Numbered from the stretch's first letter, positions 45,944 through 55,114 are shown. The stretch is DNA of 64,000 bases from Sphingomonadales bacterium (GCA_947470185.1 CANIRZ010000003.1:1-64000), one strand, 5' to 3'. A program made the numbers and translations. The notes: a model not told the origin generated them from the sequence alone.

Positions 45944-46528
45944 TTATTTGGGTTCAGGAAGCGGCTGTGCATCGGCGCTTGCCGCTTCCTTGGCTTCTAA
46001 CTCGGCCTGCAATTTTGCCTCACGTTCAGCGCGGCCTTTTTCAAAAGCCTGCACGCGGGCCTCCACCTCTGCGGCCTCGGCATCGACGCCTGCCATGCGC
46101 TTGGCGCGTTCGGCGGCAATCAAGCGGCCAAAGACAATGCCTGTATCTTGCGCCTTTTCGGCATACGCCTTGTTAATCTCTGCCAAGCCGCAGCCGGTAA
46201 AACCGCCAGCGCCCGATGGCGAGCAGCTCATCGTGCCGCTTGCGCCAACATATTCATAAGATTTAATCCGCTCCGACATCGCTTGATTGCGCGGGTCATT
46301 GATATCGCCGCGCAAAGATGAAGGTATGCGAAAGCGGTCGGCCTCCCCCAAACGGGCGCAAACCACAATCTCGTCGCCTTTGCTTTCGGGGCATTTATCG
46401 GCGCCGTAAATGATGAGCTGGTTGATTTTCTCATCACCGGGTCTGGCTGCCGGGGCATCCTGCGCCGATGCCTGGACCGACAGCATCAATGCGATACTGG
46501 CTAAAGAAATTCTGGCCATTGCTCTCAC
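45944..46528 (-). CDS. Secreted protein of unknown function with helical C-terminus
   Basis: The 194-aa protein starts with a signal peptide (MRAMARISLASIALMLSVQASAQ), followed by a cysteine-containing region (ADKCPESKGDEIVVCARLGE and MSCSPSGAGGFTGCGLAEI), suggesting two disulphides, and a long charged alpha-helix from about residue 125 (GRLIAAERAKRMAGVDAEAAEVEAR) that probably forms a coiled coil. I recognise no characterised family, though similar proteins occur in sphingomonads. GTG at 46528 has GGAG 8 bases upstream; ATG 46519 is the alternative. Confidence 0.75.
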   Translation of the reverse strand: MRAMARISLASIALMLSVQASAQDAPAARPGDEKINQLIIYGADKCPESKGDEIVVCARLGEADRFRIPSSLRGDINDPRNQAMSERIKSYEYVGASGTMSCSPSGAGGFTGCGLAEINKAYAEKAQDTGIVFGRLIAAERAKRMAGVDAEAAEVEARVQAFEKGRAEREAKLQAELEAKEAASADAQPLPEPK

Positions 46529-46592
46529 GCGATTATCTCCAAAAAATATGTAACCTGCAACTGAAGGTCGCAGGCTGAATGCGGCATGAAGC

Positions 46593-47141
46593 TTAAATAT
46601 GTTTCGACACGGCAATGGCGGTGCGGCACCCCATGCGGACCAGTGCGCTCATCAAGGGGTAGGCAGGCGCGCGTTCCGCACCTTCGGCCAAGGCGGTTGC
46701 CTTGTGCTCCTGCTCGTCCGCTTGGAAATCTGCAATCATCGCGGACAATTCGGGGTCGCTATCGCCGATTTCGGCAAGCTGTTCGCTGTAATGGCGGTCA
46801 ATTTCTGTCTCCACAGCCACAGTGCAGGCCATGGCCGCCTCCGGACTGACGGCGGCGGACACAGCGCCAAGTGCAAAGCCAGCCGCGCTCCAAATCGGGT
46901 GCAAGGCTGTTGGCCGCACGCCACGCTCGGCCATCATCTTGTCAAAGGCGTTAAGATGGCGCTCCTCTTGCTCTGCCATGTGCGCGATGCTGCGCGCGGC
47001 AGGCGTGCGATCGCCCATGACCGCGAGCTGTCCGGCATAAATCCGTTTCGCGCCGAATTCGCCCGCTTGGTTGACACGAATCATGCGTTCGATTGCCAAG
47101 TTCCGCTGCGCGGAGGTTTTTAGATTTTCTTGTTGCGCCAT
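46593..47141 (-). CDS. coq7: Demethoxyubiquinone hydroxylase (Coq7)
   Basis: The 182-aa di-iron carboxylate protein catalyses the last hydroxylation in ubiquinone synthesis. Metal ligand motifs are visible: NQAGEFGAKRIYAGQ (Glu), AEQEERHLNAFD (Glu-x-x-His), VETEIDRHY and ADEQEHKATAL (Glu-x-x-His). It is the short eukaryote-like Coq7 rather than a UbiF flavoprotein. The ATG at 47141 lies inside the last 22 bases of dsbB, so translation is coupled. The gene ends just past the start of the convergent-side secreted protein. Confidence 0.93.
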   Translation of the reverse strand: MAQQENLKTSAQRNLAIERMIRVNQAGEFGAKRIYAGQLAVMGDRTPAARSIAHMAEQEERHLNAFDKMMAERGVRPTALHPIWSAAGFALGAVSAAVSPEAAMACTVAVETEIDRHYSEQLAEIGDSDPELSAMIADFQADEQEHKATALAEGAERAPAYPLMSALVRMGCRTAIAVSKHI

Positions 47142-47599
47142 ATCATTGCCAAGATGAGCATTGCGCCGCCGAACGACAAGAGGAAATTGTATCCCGCCAG
47201 CGAAATGCCAAATAAAGTCCATGGCGCAACGTCACAACGCACCAAGGGCGCGTTCATGATGGATTTGAGCAAATCATCACCGGTACCCGAAATCGTCGCG
47301 GTGCAGGCGGTGAGCCCTTCCCAATAGCCATATTCGACACCGGCATGAAACCCGCCGATGATGCCGCTTGTTGCAATGGCAAGAGCGGCGAGCGCGACCA
47401 GCATTTTGCGAAAACCGGGGTTACCGACGCCAAAAGCGACCAACGCAATCGCGACGGCCGCGAAATGCGGATAACGCTGCCACCAGCACATCTCGCAGGG
47501 GTAAAGCCCGCCAATATATTGCGATCCATAAGCGCCGCCCAACAACGCAGCGGGAAGCAAAAATGCCAGCCAGTGGGCCTTATCGAATTTTGATGTCAT
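47120..47599 (-). CDS. dsbB: Disulphide bond formation protein B
   Basis: The 159-aa four-helix inner-membrane protein passes electrons from DsbA to quinone. The first cysteine pair is in GLYPCEMCWWQRYPH and the second pair region in LTACTATISG and VRCDVAPW. The link with ubiquinone synthesis is suggestive, since coq7 overlaps its 3' end. ATG at 47599 is preceded by open space with a REP-like remnant and then the ctpA stop. Confidence 0.93.
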   Translation of the reverse strand: MTSKFDKAHWLAFLLPAALLGGAYGSQYIGGLYPCEMCWWQRYPHFAAVAIALVAFGVGNPGFRKMLVALAALAIATSGIIGGFHAGVEYGYWEGLTACTATISGTGDDLLKSIMNAPLVRCDVAPWTLFGISLAGYNFLLSFGGAMLILAMIWRNKKI

Positions 47600-47623
47600 A
47601 AATGCCGAGATACCTAGAAAGCT

Positions 47624-47653
47624 GCCATCCTGAACATGTTGCGGGGTCTTACG
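47624..47653. repeat. Degenerate REP-like remnant between dsbB and ctpA
   Basis: CCATCCTGAACATG followed by GTTGCGGGGTCTTACG resembles half of the intergenic hairpin family and ends in the shared GGTCTTACG word. Confidence 0.4.
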
Positions 47654-47669
47654 TAAACCTACACACCTA

Positions 47670-49037
47670 TCAATTCTGCGCCTTGCCCATAATCGGTTTT
47701 GCCGCGAGCTTCATTGTCCGCGACCCAAGCCGCTGAAGCGTTTCCATCGCGTAATATAACTGGAAATCATCGATATTCTTTGCCTTCAACTGCTCGGCAG
47801 TCATGGCGAAGCGGGGATCGTCGGCATTGTCCTTTTCCAAATCCTTATTGTCGTCTTTCAATTCATTGACCAAGTGACGACGCAAGTCGGACTCGCGCAC
47901 CGAAACGCGCGTTTTATAGTCGGGGTCGGTCAATTGCGGAACGCGGATATCGGGTTTGATACCGCCTTCCTGCACCGATCGGCCCGAGGGCAAATGATAC
48001 CGCGCGACTGTGAGGCGCAAGCCAGTGTCGCGGGTCAAGGGAAGGACATTTTGCACCGACCCCTTGCCAAAGCTGCGTTCGCCCATGACCAACGCGCGGT
48101 GGTTGTCCTGCAAAGCGCCGGCAACGATTTCGGATGCCGATGCAGAACCCGCATCAACCAAAACGATGATGGGTGCGCCATTGGTCACATCACCGGGCAC
48201 CGCCCGTTCTGCCCACCAATGGTTGATGTCATTTTTGTCGCGGCCACGCTCGGATACAATCTCACCCTTTGTCAAAAAGGCATCGGACACGGCCACTGCC
48301 TCATCCAAGATACCGCCGGGGTTCGACCGCAAATCGACAATGTAGCCCAGCGGATTGCCGCCAAGCGTTTTCTTGATACCCGCAACGGCCGCGACGACGT
48401 CAGCGCCGGTCTGTTCGGAAAAGCCGGTAACCGAAATCACGCCAATGCGGTCTTTCACTTCCCAGCGCACAGGCTTGAGGTCGATAATGGCGCGTGTGAG
48501 GGTTACGTCAAACGGCGCATCACGACCGGGACGGAAGATCGAAAGCTTGATCGTCGTACCCGGCGCGCCACGCATCGCCTCTACCGCTTCATCAAGCGTA
48601 CCGCCGACAATCAACTTGCCATCCAAATGTGTGATGAAATCACCCGACTTAATGCCCGCTTTATCCGCAGGCGTATCCTTCGTCGGCGCGATAACCTTTA
48701 CCGCTTCATCTTCCATCGTGACGGTCAGACCTAGGCCGCCATATTCGCCATCAATCTGTGTGCGTAACGAGTTAAAGTCGGTTCGGTCGAGGAAACCACT
48801 ATGCGGATCAAGGCTGGCCAGCATCCCCTGAATGGCGCCTTCCATGAGCTGCTTGTCGTCAACCTTGTCGACATAGCTGGATTTCACCTTGCGATACACC
48901 GCGAGGAATTCGTCCAGATCCTCAATCTGCTGCGCCTGCGGTTGTTGCCACTGCATGTTTTGCGCGACCAGCACCGTGGCAGGAACCGCAAGCGCCAATA
49001 TTATGGCAAGGGTTGAGGGCAGCAAACGGTTCTTCAT
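47670..49037 (-). CDS. ctpA: C-terminal processing peptidase (S41 family, CtpA)
   Basis: The 455-aa periplasmic protease has an N-terminal signal or anchor (MKNRLLPSTLAIILALAVPA), a PDZ domain at about residues 90-170 (GGLGLTVTMEDEAVKVIAPTKDTPADKAGIKSGD region), and the S41 Ser-Lys dyad in GSASASEIVAGALQDNH and GERSFGKGSVQ. It trims C termini of periplasmic proteins. In alphaproteobacteria it follows the EnvC-like gene, as here (gap 106 bases). The substrate is unknown. Confidence 0.95.
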   Translation of the reverse strand: MKNRLLPSTLAIILALAVPATVLVAQNMQWQQPQAQQIEDLDEFLAVYRKVKSSYVDKVDDKQLMEGAIQGMLASLDPHSGFLDRTDFNSLRTQIDGEYGGLGLTVTMEDEAVKVIAPTKDTPADKAGIKSGDFITHLDGKLIVGGTLDEAVEAMRGAPGTTIKLSIFRPGRDAPFDVTLTRAIIDLKPVRWEVKDRIGVISVTGFSEQTGADVVAAVAGIKKTLGGNPLGYIVDLRSNPGGILDEAVAVSDAFLTKGEIVSERGRDKNDINHWWAERAVPGDVTNGAPIIVLVDAGSASASEIVAGALQDNHRALVMGERSFGKGSVQNVLPLTRDTGLRLTVARYHLPSGRSVQEGGIKPDIRVPQLTDPDYKTRVSVRESDLRRHLVNELKDDNKDLEKDNADDPRFAMTAEQLKAKNIDDFQLYYAMETLQRLGSRTMKLAAKPIMGKAQN

Positions 49038-49143
49038 AGACTAATTCCATTTCATCATATTGTTGCTGCTATATCGCGACTGAACCTAAGGTGAAAGCAC
49101 GTTATCACCAACCAATATCCTGCCTCGACCAAGCGCGCTAAAC

Positions 49144-50310
49144 TCAACCAAGCATGGCCGCGATGTCCATCACGCGGCCGTTTTTGCGCAGCTCAACGCC
49201 AATTTCAGGTCCGTTTTTTCCGGCGCGCCCAAGTAAGGCGCCTTGATCAATTTTCTGGCCTTTAGTGACTTCGACCGAATCGAGGTTAGTGATCAGGCTG
49301 TTCCACCCTTTGCCATGTTCGATAATCACGATCTTGCCATAGCTGCGGTACCGCCCGGCAAAGGAGATAATTCCGCCTGCTGGCGCGACGATGCGGGCGG
49401 CAAGATTCACCGCCAGCCTAATGCCGCGCTCGCGATAGCCGTTGACGTTGAGTTCACTAAAGCCGGCGACAACTTGCCCGGCGGCGGGAAGAATATAGGC
49501 GCTACCGATCGGACGGCCCTGTTCCCTGTGTCCGGGGCGTATAAAGGGGCCATCAAGCGCCGCCAATTCAGCGGCCTTTGTCGCACTCAAACGCTGATTG
49601 TCTATCCGCCCGACGATATCACGGGCGCGCTCGCCTTGGGCAATTGCTTGTTCAAAGGCGATGGCGGCATTGGCCGACAGGACGGCGTTGTTACCCAAAA
49701 CATCCCCTTCCCATGCGGCCAAGGCGGACTGACGATTTGTCAGGCGGCCTCGGGCGTCACGCAAAGATTTGAGCGCAGATACCTCCTGCGCCTCCAGTTC
49801 GCTTTGCGCGGCAATCTGCTGGCGCAATGCGCTGGTCTTGCGCATTATTGCGGGCTGCACCGTCGCCATGATGGCGCGCAAGTGGATATAATCCGCGCGC
49901 TGGCCTGGCTGCATCATCAACAAATATGCGGGCTTTCCTGCCATCTGCTGCAGCGCGGCATTGAGGCGCAGGATGGGTGCGCTTTGGGCATTGAGTTGGG
50001 CGCGCTGTGCTTTCTGGCTGCGCGATATAATCGCCACGCGCGCGGCCGCAGTGTCGATTTGCGCCTCTGCAGCGTCAATTTCAGCCGACAGCACCGCGCG
50101 TTGGGCAATAAAGCGGTCTGCGGTGCTTTGGGCGTTGCTTGCCTCCTGCCGCAACAATTCGCTGCGGCGTTCGGCGGCCAGCGCCCTATCCTGCAAAGCG
50201 CGCATCGCATTTTGCGGCGCATCGTCTGTAACAATTTCCTGCGCCATTAACCCGCCTGCAATAGACAGAGGCGCCAAAATCAACGTTGCGAGGGTAAGCC
50301 AAAACCGCAT
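49144..50310 (-). CDS. EnvC-like murein hydrolase activator with degenerate LytM domain
   Basis: The 388-aa protein has a signal peptide (MRFWLTLATLILAPLSIAGGLMA), a long coiled coil (residues about 30-240) and a C-terminal LytM/M23 domain. In active M23 enzymes the zinc is held by HxxxD and HxH; here the corresponding sites read RGIRLAV and PEIGVELR, so the zinc site is lost. EnvC of E. coli is likewise degenerate and activates amidases AmiA/B at the septum; I infer the same role. The ATG at 50310 follows the rlmH stop closely. It lies in the rlmH-envC-ctpA order. Confidence 0.9.
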   Translation of the reverse strand: MRFWLTLATLILAPLSIAGGLMAQEIVTDDAPQNAMRALQDRALAAERRSELLRQEASNAQSTADRFIAQRAVLSAEIDAAEAQIDTAAARVAIISRSQKAQRAQLNAQSAPILRLNAALQQMAGKPAYLLMMQPGQRADYIHLRAIMATVQPAIMRKTSALRQQIAAQSELEAQEVSALKSLRDARGRLTNRQSALAAWEGDVLGNNAVLSANAAIAFEQAIAQGERARDIVGRIDNQRLSATKAAELAALDGPFIRPGHREQGRPIGSAYILPAAGQVVAGFSELNVNGYRERGIRLAVNLAARIVAPAGGIISFAGRYRSYGKIVIIEHGKGWNSLITNLDSVEVTKGQKIDQGALLGRAGKNGPEIGVELRKNGRVMDIAAMLG

Positions 50311-50314
50311 GGCT

Positions 50315-50743
50315 TTATCCGTCACGATGATAAGGGTGGTTGGCAATGATGGAGGTGGCGCGGAACAATTGTTCGGCGAGCATCGCGCGCGCCATTAAAT
50401 GCGGCCATGTCGCTTTGCCAAAGGCAATCAGTCTATCCGCACCGGCACGGGCCGTGTCATCAAAGCCATCGGCTGCGCCAATCAGGAAACGTACTTCGCG
50501 CACACCATCGTCGCGCCAGCGTTCAAGGAGGCGCGCCAGTTCTACCGAGCTAAGCTGCTCGCCCTTTTCATCCATCATGATGGTTTTGTGCGGGCTGTCC
50601 GACGCGGGAAGCTCCCCGCCGCGATCCGGCAGTTCACTGTGCCGTGTTGGCCAGCTAATCCGTTTCAGATAGCGATCGACCAGTTCCGATTCGGGGGAGC
50701 GGCCAATCTTGCCGCGCGCGATGATGTGCAGGCGCATCGCCAT
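50315..50743 (-). CDS. rlmH: 23S rRNA pseudouridine-1915 N3-methyltransferase
   Basis: The 142-aa SPOUT methyltransferase modifies pseudouridine 1915 of helix 69 in the 50S subunit. The family signature is seen in RFLIGAADGFDDTARAGADRLIAF (SAM-binding knot) and the C-terminal LAEQLFRATSIIANHPYHRDG. Two closely spaced ATGs (50743 and 50737) are possible starts. It belongs to the conserved proA-nadD-rsfS-rlmH run; rsfS ends 18 bases upstream. Confidence 0.95.
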   Translation of the reverse strand: MAMRLHIIARGKIGRSPESELVDRYLKRISWPTRHSELPDRGGELPASDSPHKTIMMDEKGEQLSSVELARLLERWRDDGVREVRFLIGAADGFDDTARAGADRLIAFGKATWPHLMARAMLAEQLFRATSIIANHPYHRDG

Positions 50744-50761
50744 CGGCGCGGGCGACCGGTC

Positions 50762-51169
50762 TTATTGCGACGCGACTTCGGGCGCGTCACCAAATGCCCA
50801 CATGCGTTCCAGATTGTAGAAGCTGCGGACTTCGGGACGGAAAAGATGTACGATGACATCTTCGGCATCAATCAGCACCCAGTCCGCCGATGGCAAACCT
50901 TCGATGCGCGCATGACGTCCGGCCTTTTTGATACGCTCGGCAAGCTTTTGCGCCATCGAGGCCACTTGGCGCGACGAACGGCCAGATGCGACAACCATAT
51001 GGTCGGCGATATTGCTTTTGCCTTCAAGCGGGATAGTTACCACTTCTTGCGCCTGATCATCATCAAGCGATTGAAGAATCAACGCGTGCAGCGCGTCGGG
51101 GGTCAATGTGGGTTCCTTGGCCTTTGCGGTGGCTTTGCCAGAGGCAGGAACGGATGCAGGTTCGATCAA
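50762..51169 (-). CDS. rsfS: Ribosomal silencing factor RsfS
   Basis: The 135-aa protein binds uL14 and blocks joining of ribosomal subunits during starvation. The Iojap-family core is seen in VVTIPLEGKSNIADHMVVASGRS and WVLIDAEDVIVHLFRPEVRSFYNLERMW. The N-terminal 25 residues are Ala/Lys-rich. The start is TTG at 51169 with AAGGAG upstream. The nadD stop is 9 bases upstream. Confidence 0.95.
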   Translation of the reverse strand: MIEPASVPASGKATAKAKEPTLTPDALHALILQSLDDDQAQEVVTIPLEGKSNIADHMVVASGRSSRQVASMAQKLAERIKKAGRHARIEGLPSADWVLIDAEDVIVHLFRPEVRSFYNLERMWAFGDAPEVASQ

Positions 51170-51178
51170 GATGGCTCC

Positions 51179-51841
51179 TTAAAGCACAATATTTCGGGTA
51201 ACGCCGTCACGCGTTCCAAGTTCCTTATATCGGTGAAACCAATATGGGTCCGCACGCCGAAGAGCGGTGGCCGAACGCGGATCTGGACGAAAGCGCAAAA
51301 AGACAAGCGCTGGCGTACTCCATTTCGTCCAGTGATGACGCTGGTCCGAACGCCGGACAAACCGCCTGAACCAGGCCATTGCGGGACCCGCAACGACTTG
51401 GGGGTTATAGCTTGGTCTGGCGATAACTGCAATCGGCATCAATCGCGCTATATCGCGCCAGCGCCGCCAGTGGTGAAATTGCAGCAAATTGTCGGCACCC
51501 ATAATCCAAATGAACTGCGTTTTTGGGTAACGCGCCACCAGTTTCTTCAGCGTTTCGGCGGTGTAGACGGTGCCAAGCGCCTGTTCGATAGCGGTGACTT
51601 TAATCGGTGTGCGCTTTGCTTGTGCCTTTGCCGATGCCATCCGCGCGGGCAAAGGTGCCATGTCCGATTGTGGTTTTAACGGGTTGCCCGGCGAGACCAT
51701 CCACCAATATGCGTCGAGTCCAAGCGAATCCATTGCAAACAGGCTAATCGCACGGTGCCCTTTATGCGCCGGATTGAACGATCCGCCCATGAGGCCAATC
51801 GTTTTCAAGGGCGTGTCTGGCCTTGACCGCGGACAATCCAT
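51179..51841 (-). CDS. nadD: Nicotinate-nucleotide adenylyltransferase
   Basis: The 220-aa enzyme adenylates nicotinate mononucleotide to make deamido-NAD. The nucleotidyltransferase motifs are [18 protein letters not shown] (HxGH) and, near the middle, [15 protein letters not shown] (family SxxxxR-type region is replaced by a variant further on). The ATG at 51841 lies inside the proA coding region; a TTG at 51808 that overlaps the proA stop (TTGA) is a good alternative and would begin [10 protein letters not shown] keep the longer start but regard the shorter as equally likely. Confidence 0.93.
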   Translation of the reverse strand: MDCPRSRPDTPLKTIGLMGGSFNPAHKGHRAISLFAMDSLGLDAYWWMVSPGNPLKPQSDMAPLPARMASAKAQAKRTPIKVTAIEQALGTVYTAETLKKLVARYPKTQFIWIMGADNLLQFHHWRRWRDIARLMPIAVIARPSYNPQVVAGPAMAWFRRFVRRSDQRHHWTKWSTPALVFLRFRPDPRSATALRRADPYWFHRYKELGTRDGVTRNIVL

Positions 51842-53061
51842 TTATATGTCGTCAGCCCCTCGAGCGCGACGGGGCCGCGTGCGTGCAAGCGACCAGTGGC
51901 AATGCCAATCTCCGCACCCAAGCCGAATTCGCCGCCATCGGCAAATTGGGTGGAGGCATTGTGCATGACAATGGCGCTGTCGACTTCTGCCAAAAAGCGG
52001 GCGGCGGCCGCCGCATCTTGCGTGATGATCGCATCAGTATGGTGCGAGCCATGGCGGGCAATATGCGCCATCGCGTCATCGAGCCCCGATACGACGCAGG
52101 CCGAAATCACCGAATCAAGATATTCGGTGTCCCAATCATCCGCATCGGCAGACACGGTGCGGGCATCCAGCTCCATCAATATATCGTCCGCGCGCACTTC
52201 GCATCCGGCATCAATCAACGCGCCAATCAATTCGGCAGCGGCAGGATAATCCTGATCAATCAGGACCGTTTCGGTCGAGCCACAAACGCCCGTTCGGCGC
52301 ATCTTCGCATTGACGACAATCGCCTGCGCCATTTCGGGGTCAGCATCCTTATGGACATAGCTGTGGTTGATGCCGTCGAGATGCGCGAGCACGGGCACGC
52401 GGGCTTCGTCCTGAACCCGGGCAACCAGCGACTTGCCGCCGCGCGGAATGATCATATCGATCGCCCCTTGCGCGCGCAGCATTGCGCCGACCACCGCACG
52501 GTCCTGCGTCGGAACCAGCTGCACGGCGTCGGCGGGCAAGCCAGCATGCGTCACACCCTGCAACATCGCCGCGTGGATCGCACGGTTGCTGTGTACCGCC
52601 TCACTGCCGCCGCGCAGGATGACGGCGTTGCCCGAGCGCAACCCTAAAGCCGCTGCATCGGCAGTCACATTGGGTCTGCTTTCATAAATAATGCCAAGCA
52701 CGCCCACAGGCACGCGGACGCGCTCCATGACAAGGCCATTGGGCCGGCTGCGGCTGTCGATGATTTGCCCGACGGGATCTTCAAGCGTTGCGACCTGTTC
52801 CACCGCGGATGCCATTGCCGCGATGCGGCCTTCATCCAGCTTCAGCCGGTCCAACATCGCAGGGGATATCCCCGCCGCCACCGCAGCGGCCACATCTTTG
52901 GCATTCGCCGCGAGAATATCTGCCACGCTGGAGCGCAAGGCAGCGGCAGCGGCCAGCAACGCAGCCGCCTTCGTCGCATCATTGGCGCCCGCCAAACTCC
53001 GCGCGGCGGAGCGTGCATTGGCCGTCATATTGGCCATCAAGGTGTCGTTGTCGGTCATCAT
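51805..53061 (-). CDS. proA: Gamma-glutamyl phosphate reductase
   Basis: The 418-aa NADPH-dependent enzyme makes glutamate semialdehyde, the second step of proline synthesis. The ALDH-fold motifs are [34 protein letters not shown] (split here by description), [13 protein letters not shown], and the catalytic Cys in [19 protein letters not shown] at 53061 is chosen; an upstream ATG at 53088 is less likely. The partner kinase gene proB is at 15240-16370. A hairpin-bearing 289-base gap separates it from the divergent M23 peptidase gene. Confidence 0.95.
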   Translation of the reverse strand: MMTDNDTLMANMTANARSAARSLAGANDATKAAALLAAAAALRSSVADILAANAKDVAAAVAAGISPAMLDRLKLDEGRIAAMASAVEQVATLEDPVGQIIDSRSRPNGLVMERVRVPVGVLGIIYESRPNVTADAAALGLRSGNAVILRGGSEAVHSNRAIHAAMLQGVTHAGLPADAVQLVPTQDRAVVGAMLRAQGAIDMIIPRGGKSLVARVQDEARVPVLAHLDGINHSYVHKDADPEMAQAIVVNAKMRRTGVCGSTETVLIDQDYPAAAELIGALIDAGCEVRADDILMELDARTVSADADDWDTEYLDSVISACVVSGLDDAMAHIARHGSHHTDAIITQDAAAAARFLAEVDSAIVMHNASTQFADGGEFGLGAEIGIATGRLHARGPVALEGLTTYKWIVRGQGQTRP

Positions 53062-53259
53062 CTGCAACTCGTAGAGAAATGGCGTCAAAAGGGAAAGTAA
53101 TCCGCTTTATTTGACACGCATCGCTTATGGAACACATGCGAATCGGTGCAATGTCATTGAATTTACGTATTTTTACGCGAATTTTTAGGCCCAATTATAC
53201 CAAATCAAACATATCCTAATGTCATTTTAACAAGGTTTTCCACAACTCATCGCACGACT

Positions 53260-53284
53260 CACCCGACTCGTCACGAGTCGGGTG
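53260..53284. repeat. Perfect 11-base hairpin between proA and the M23 gene
   Basis: CACCCGACTCG and CGAGTCGGGTG form a perfect stem with a TCA loop. No T-run follows on either strand. It lies in the divergent promoter region, about 67 bases upstream of the M23 peptidase start. Apart from it, the 289-base gap is AT-rich and I see nothing else in it. Confidence 0.55.
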
Positions 53285-53350
53285 CACGCGATTCGCTAGG
53301 CCTTCTTTCGTCTGCTACGCGCCGTGCTCGAACTTAAAACGGGGTGGTTT

Positions 53351-54526
53351 GTGTCGCTTAAGACCAGAATGTCCGGTTGGAAAAACCGGGCCGCTGGATG
53401 GTTTATTGACCGCGAGTTTTTCATGCGGGCCAATGGCCAAGTCCGGTTCTTGAAGATATCTGCGCGCCTGCAACGCCGCGCTGCTGGCACGCTCGCGTCT
53501 GTTCTCGGGCTCTGGTTAGTGGTCACTTTTGGCATGGCGATCAATCAAGTGACCCTCAGCGCGCAGCGTCTTGCGCTAAACGAACAGGAAGCCAAGGTCG
53601 AATCGGCGGAAGAGCGCGTGGCGAGCTACCGCGGTTCAATCAACGAAGTGACTAAGGATCTGGAACGTCGGCAGGAAATGCTTGAAAGCTTAGGCGATCA
53701 ATATCTGGGAGACCTGCACGAAGCCGGGGCTTCGGCGCCGACCACATCCACCGCAACCGAACAAGACAAGGCCGTGAAGACCATCAGTGCGATGGTACCC
53801 GAAGCCGCTGGCCTTGCCCGCATAGAGGCACGGCAAATTCGCTTTGCAGAACAAATGACCAAAATGGCGCAGACGCGGACCTTGAAGGCCGAAGCTGCCA
53901 TTCGCCAATTTGGCCTAAACCCCGAGACACTGGCACGCCAAGCCCGCAACGCGCAGGGCGGTTTGTTCGAACCATTCTTTGGCAAAGGCAAAAAGGACGT
54001 CCGTGACCCGCGCTTTTTGAAACTTGCCGCCTCCCTTGGCCGCATGGACGCCATGGAACGCGCATTGGCCGCAATCCCGACCGCAATGCCCGCATCCGTG
54101 ATGTTTATGTCCAGCGGCTTTGGCTATCGCAGCGATCCGTTCACGGGCGCCGGCGCCATGCATGCCGGTCTGGACTTTAAGGGCCCAGTTGGAACACCCA
54201 TTTTTTCGGCAGCCGAAGGTAAAGTGACGCTCGCTGGCTTTAATGGCGGCTATGGCAAAAGTGTTGAGATTACGCATGCCAATGGCTTGCTAACGCGCTA
54301 TGCGCATTTGTCGGGCGTAAACGTCCGACCGGGACAAATGGTTGAACGCGGCGTTCAAATCGGACGCATGGGCAGCACAGGTCGTTCGACCGGCAGCCAC
54401 CTGCATTTCGAGGTGCGCCTGAACGGTCAGGCTATCAACCCGCGTAAGTTTTTGGAGGCAAATCCAGATGTTCTCAAAGTCCAAACCATCGCCGGACTCC
54501 GTGCCGACTCTGCAGCAAAGGAGTAA
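53351..54526 (+). CDS. M23 family metallopeptidase paired with bactofilin
   Basis: The 391-aa protein has one N-terminal membrane helix (TLASVLGLWLVVTFGMAI, residues about 48-65), a coiled coil (about 70-120), and a complete C-terminal LytM domain with HAGLDFKGPVGTP (zinc His and Asp), YGKSVEITHANGLLTRYAHL and STGSHLHFEVRLNG (HLH). It is therefore likely an active peptidoglycan endopeptidase. Such enzymes paired with bactofilin control cell shape in several bacteria. The start is uncertain: GTG 53351 is preferred over GTG 53324. Its 3' end overlaps bactofilin by 59 bases. Confidence 0.88.
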   Translation: MSLKTRMSGWKNRAAGWFIDREFFMRANGQVRFLKISARLQRRAAGTLASVLGLWLVVTFGMAINQVTLSAQRLALNEQEAKVESAEERVASYRGSINEVTKDLERRQEMLESLGDQYLGDLHEAGASAPTTSTATEQDKAVKTISAMVPEAAGLARIEARQIRFAEQMTKMAQTRTLKAEAAIRQFGLNPETLARQARNAQGGLFEPFFGKGKKDVRDPRFLKLAASLGRMDAMERALAAIPTAMPASVMFMSSGFGYRSDPFTGAGAMHAGLDFKGPVGTPIFSAAEGKVTLAGFNGGYGKSVEITHANGLLTRYAHLSGVNVRPGQMVERGVQIGRMGSTGRSTGSHLHFEVRLNGQAINPRKFLEANPDVLKVQTIAGLRADSAAKE

Positions 54527-54947
54527 CGCTAGCGTGCGTAACAATTCTGGTCATACATTTTCCATCATCGCCGCCGACGTTGAAATTGTCGGCAATGTTT
54601 CAGCGCGCGTTGACTTACATGTCGACGGCAAAGTGCAAGGCGACGTGACCTGCGGCAATCTGGTGCAGGGTGAAGGCAGCATAATCGCAGGCAAAATCGT
54701 CGCCGAATCGGCAAAGCTTTCCGGCCATGTCGAAGGTTCGATTGAGGCCAATGACCTCGTCATTGAATCCACGGCGCGGATTACAGGCGACGTTGTCTAC
54801 AGCAACCTAACGATCGCGCCCGGCGGCCAGATTGAAGGCAAATTCCGCCACAAATCATCCACGGCGCCAAACATCGCACGCGCTGCGGCCACTGTCGGCA
54901 AAGTCGCCGATCAGTTGATACTGGGGGCTGAGTCCAAAGTCGCTTAA
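54468..54947 (+). CDS. Bactofilin
   Basis: The 159-aa cytoskeletal protein has the DUF583 beta-helix core (FSIIAADVEIVGNVSARVDLH through AKLSGHVEGSIEANDLVIES) flanked by short disordered ends. It polymerises without nucleotide and can position cell-wall enzymes. The ATG at 54468 has GGAGG nine bases upstream and lies inside the preceding M23 gene; GTG 54534 is a weaker alternative. The overlap implies translational coupling with the peptidase. Confidence 0.93.
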   Translation: MFSKSKPSPDSVPTLQQRSNASVRNNSGHTFSIIAADVEIVGNVSARVDLHVDGKVQGDVTCGNLVQGEGSIIAGKIVAESAKLSGHVEGSIEANDLVIESTARITGDVVYSNLTIAPGGQIEGKFRHKSSTAPNIARAAATVGKVADQLILGAESKVA

Positions 54948-55020
54948 GCAGGCCCCTGTCGTCCTGACTTAGTTTGGCTCTGCCAGCCTTCGGCTTCAGG
55001 GTCTTACGTCCCTGCACACC

Positions 55021-55048
55021 CGTCATCCTGAACTCGTTTCAGGATCCA
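55021..55048. repeat. REP-like single hairpin downstream of bactofilin
   Basis: CGTCATCCTGAACTCG / TTTCAGGATCC is a member of the same hairpin family as 17466-17556. A more degenerate copy ending in GGGTCTTACG lies just before it (about 54955-55013). Confidence 0.6.
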
Positions 55049-55082
55049 TTTATCCGTTCGAGTGCAGGGCATGCTGCACAAT

Positions 55083-55114
55083 AAAAAAGGCCCGAACCAT
55101 AAAAGGTCCGGGCC
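55083..55114 (-). terminator. Rho-independent terminator of glnK-amt
   Basis: On the minus strand, GGCCCGGACC and GGTTCGGGCC form a 10-base stem (one G-T pair) followed by six T. It lies about 85 bases after the amt stop. A second GC-rich hairpin (GGCGGGGC/GCCCCGCC, 55151-55184) sits between amt and this terminator. Confidence 0.88.

Noticed and set aside
50399-51679. 426-aa open frame on the plus strand across rlmH, rsfS and nadD
   Set aside because: All three genes on the minus strand are recognisable families; the plus-strand translation shows no domain.
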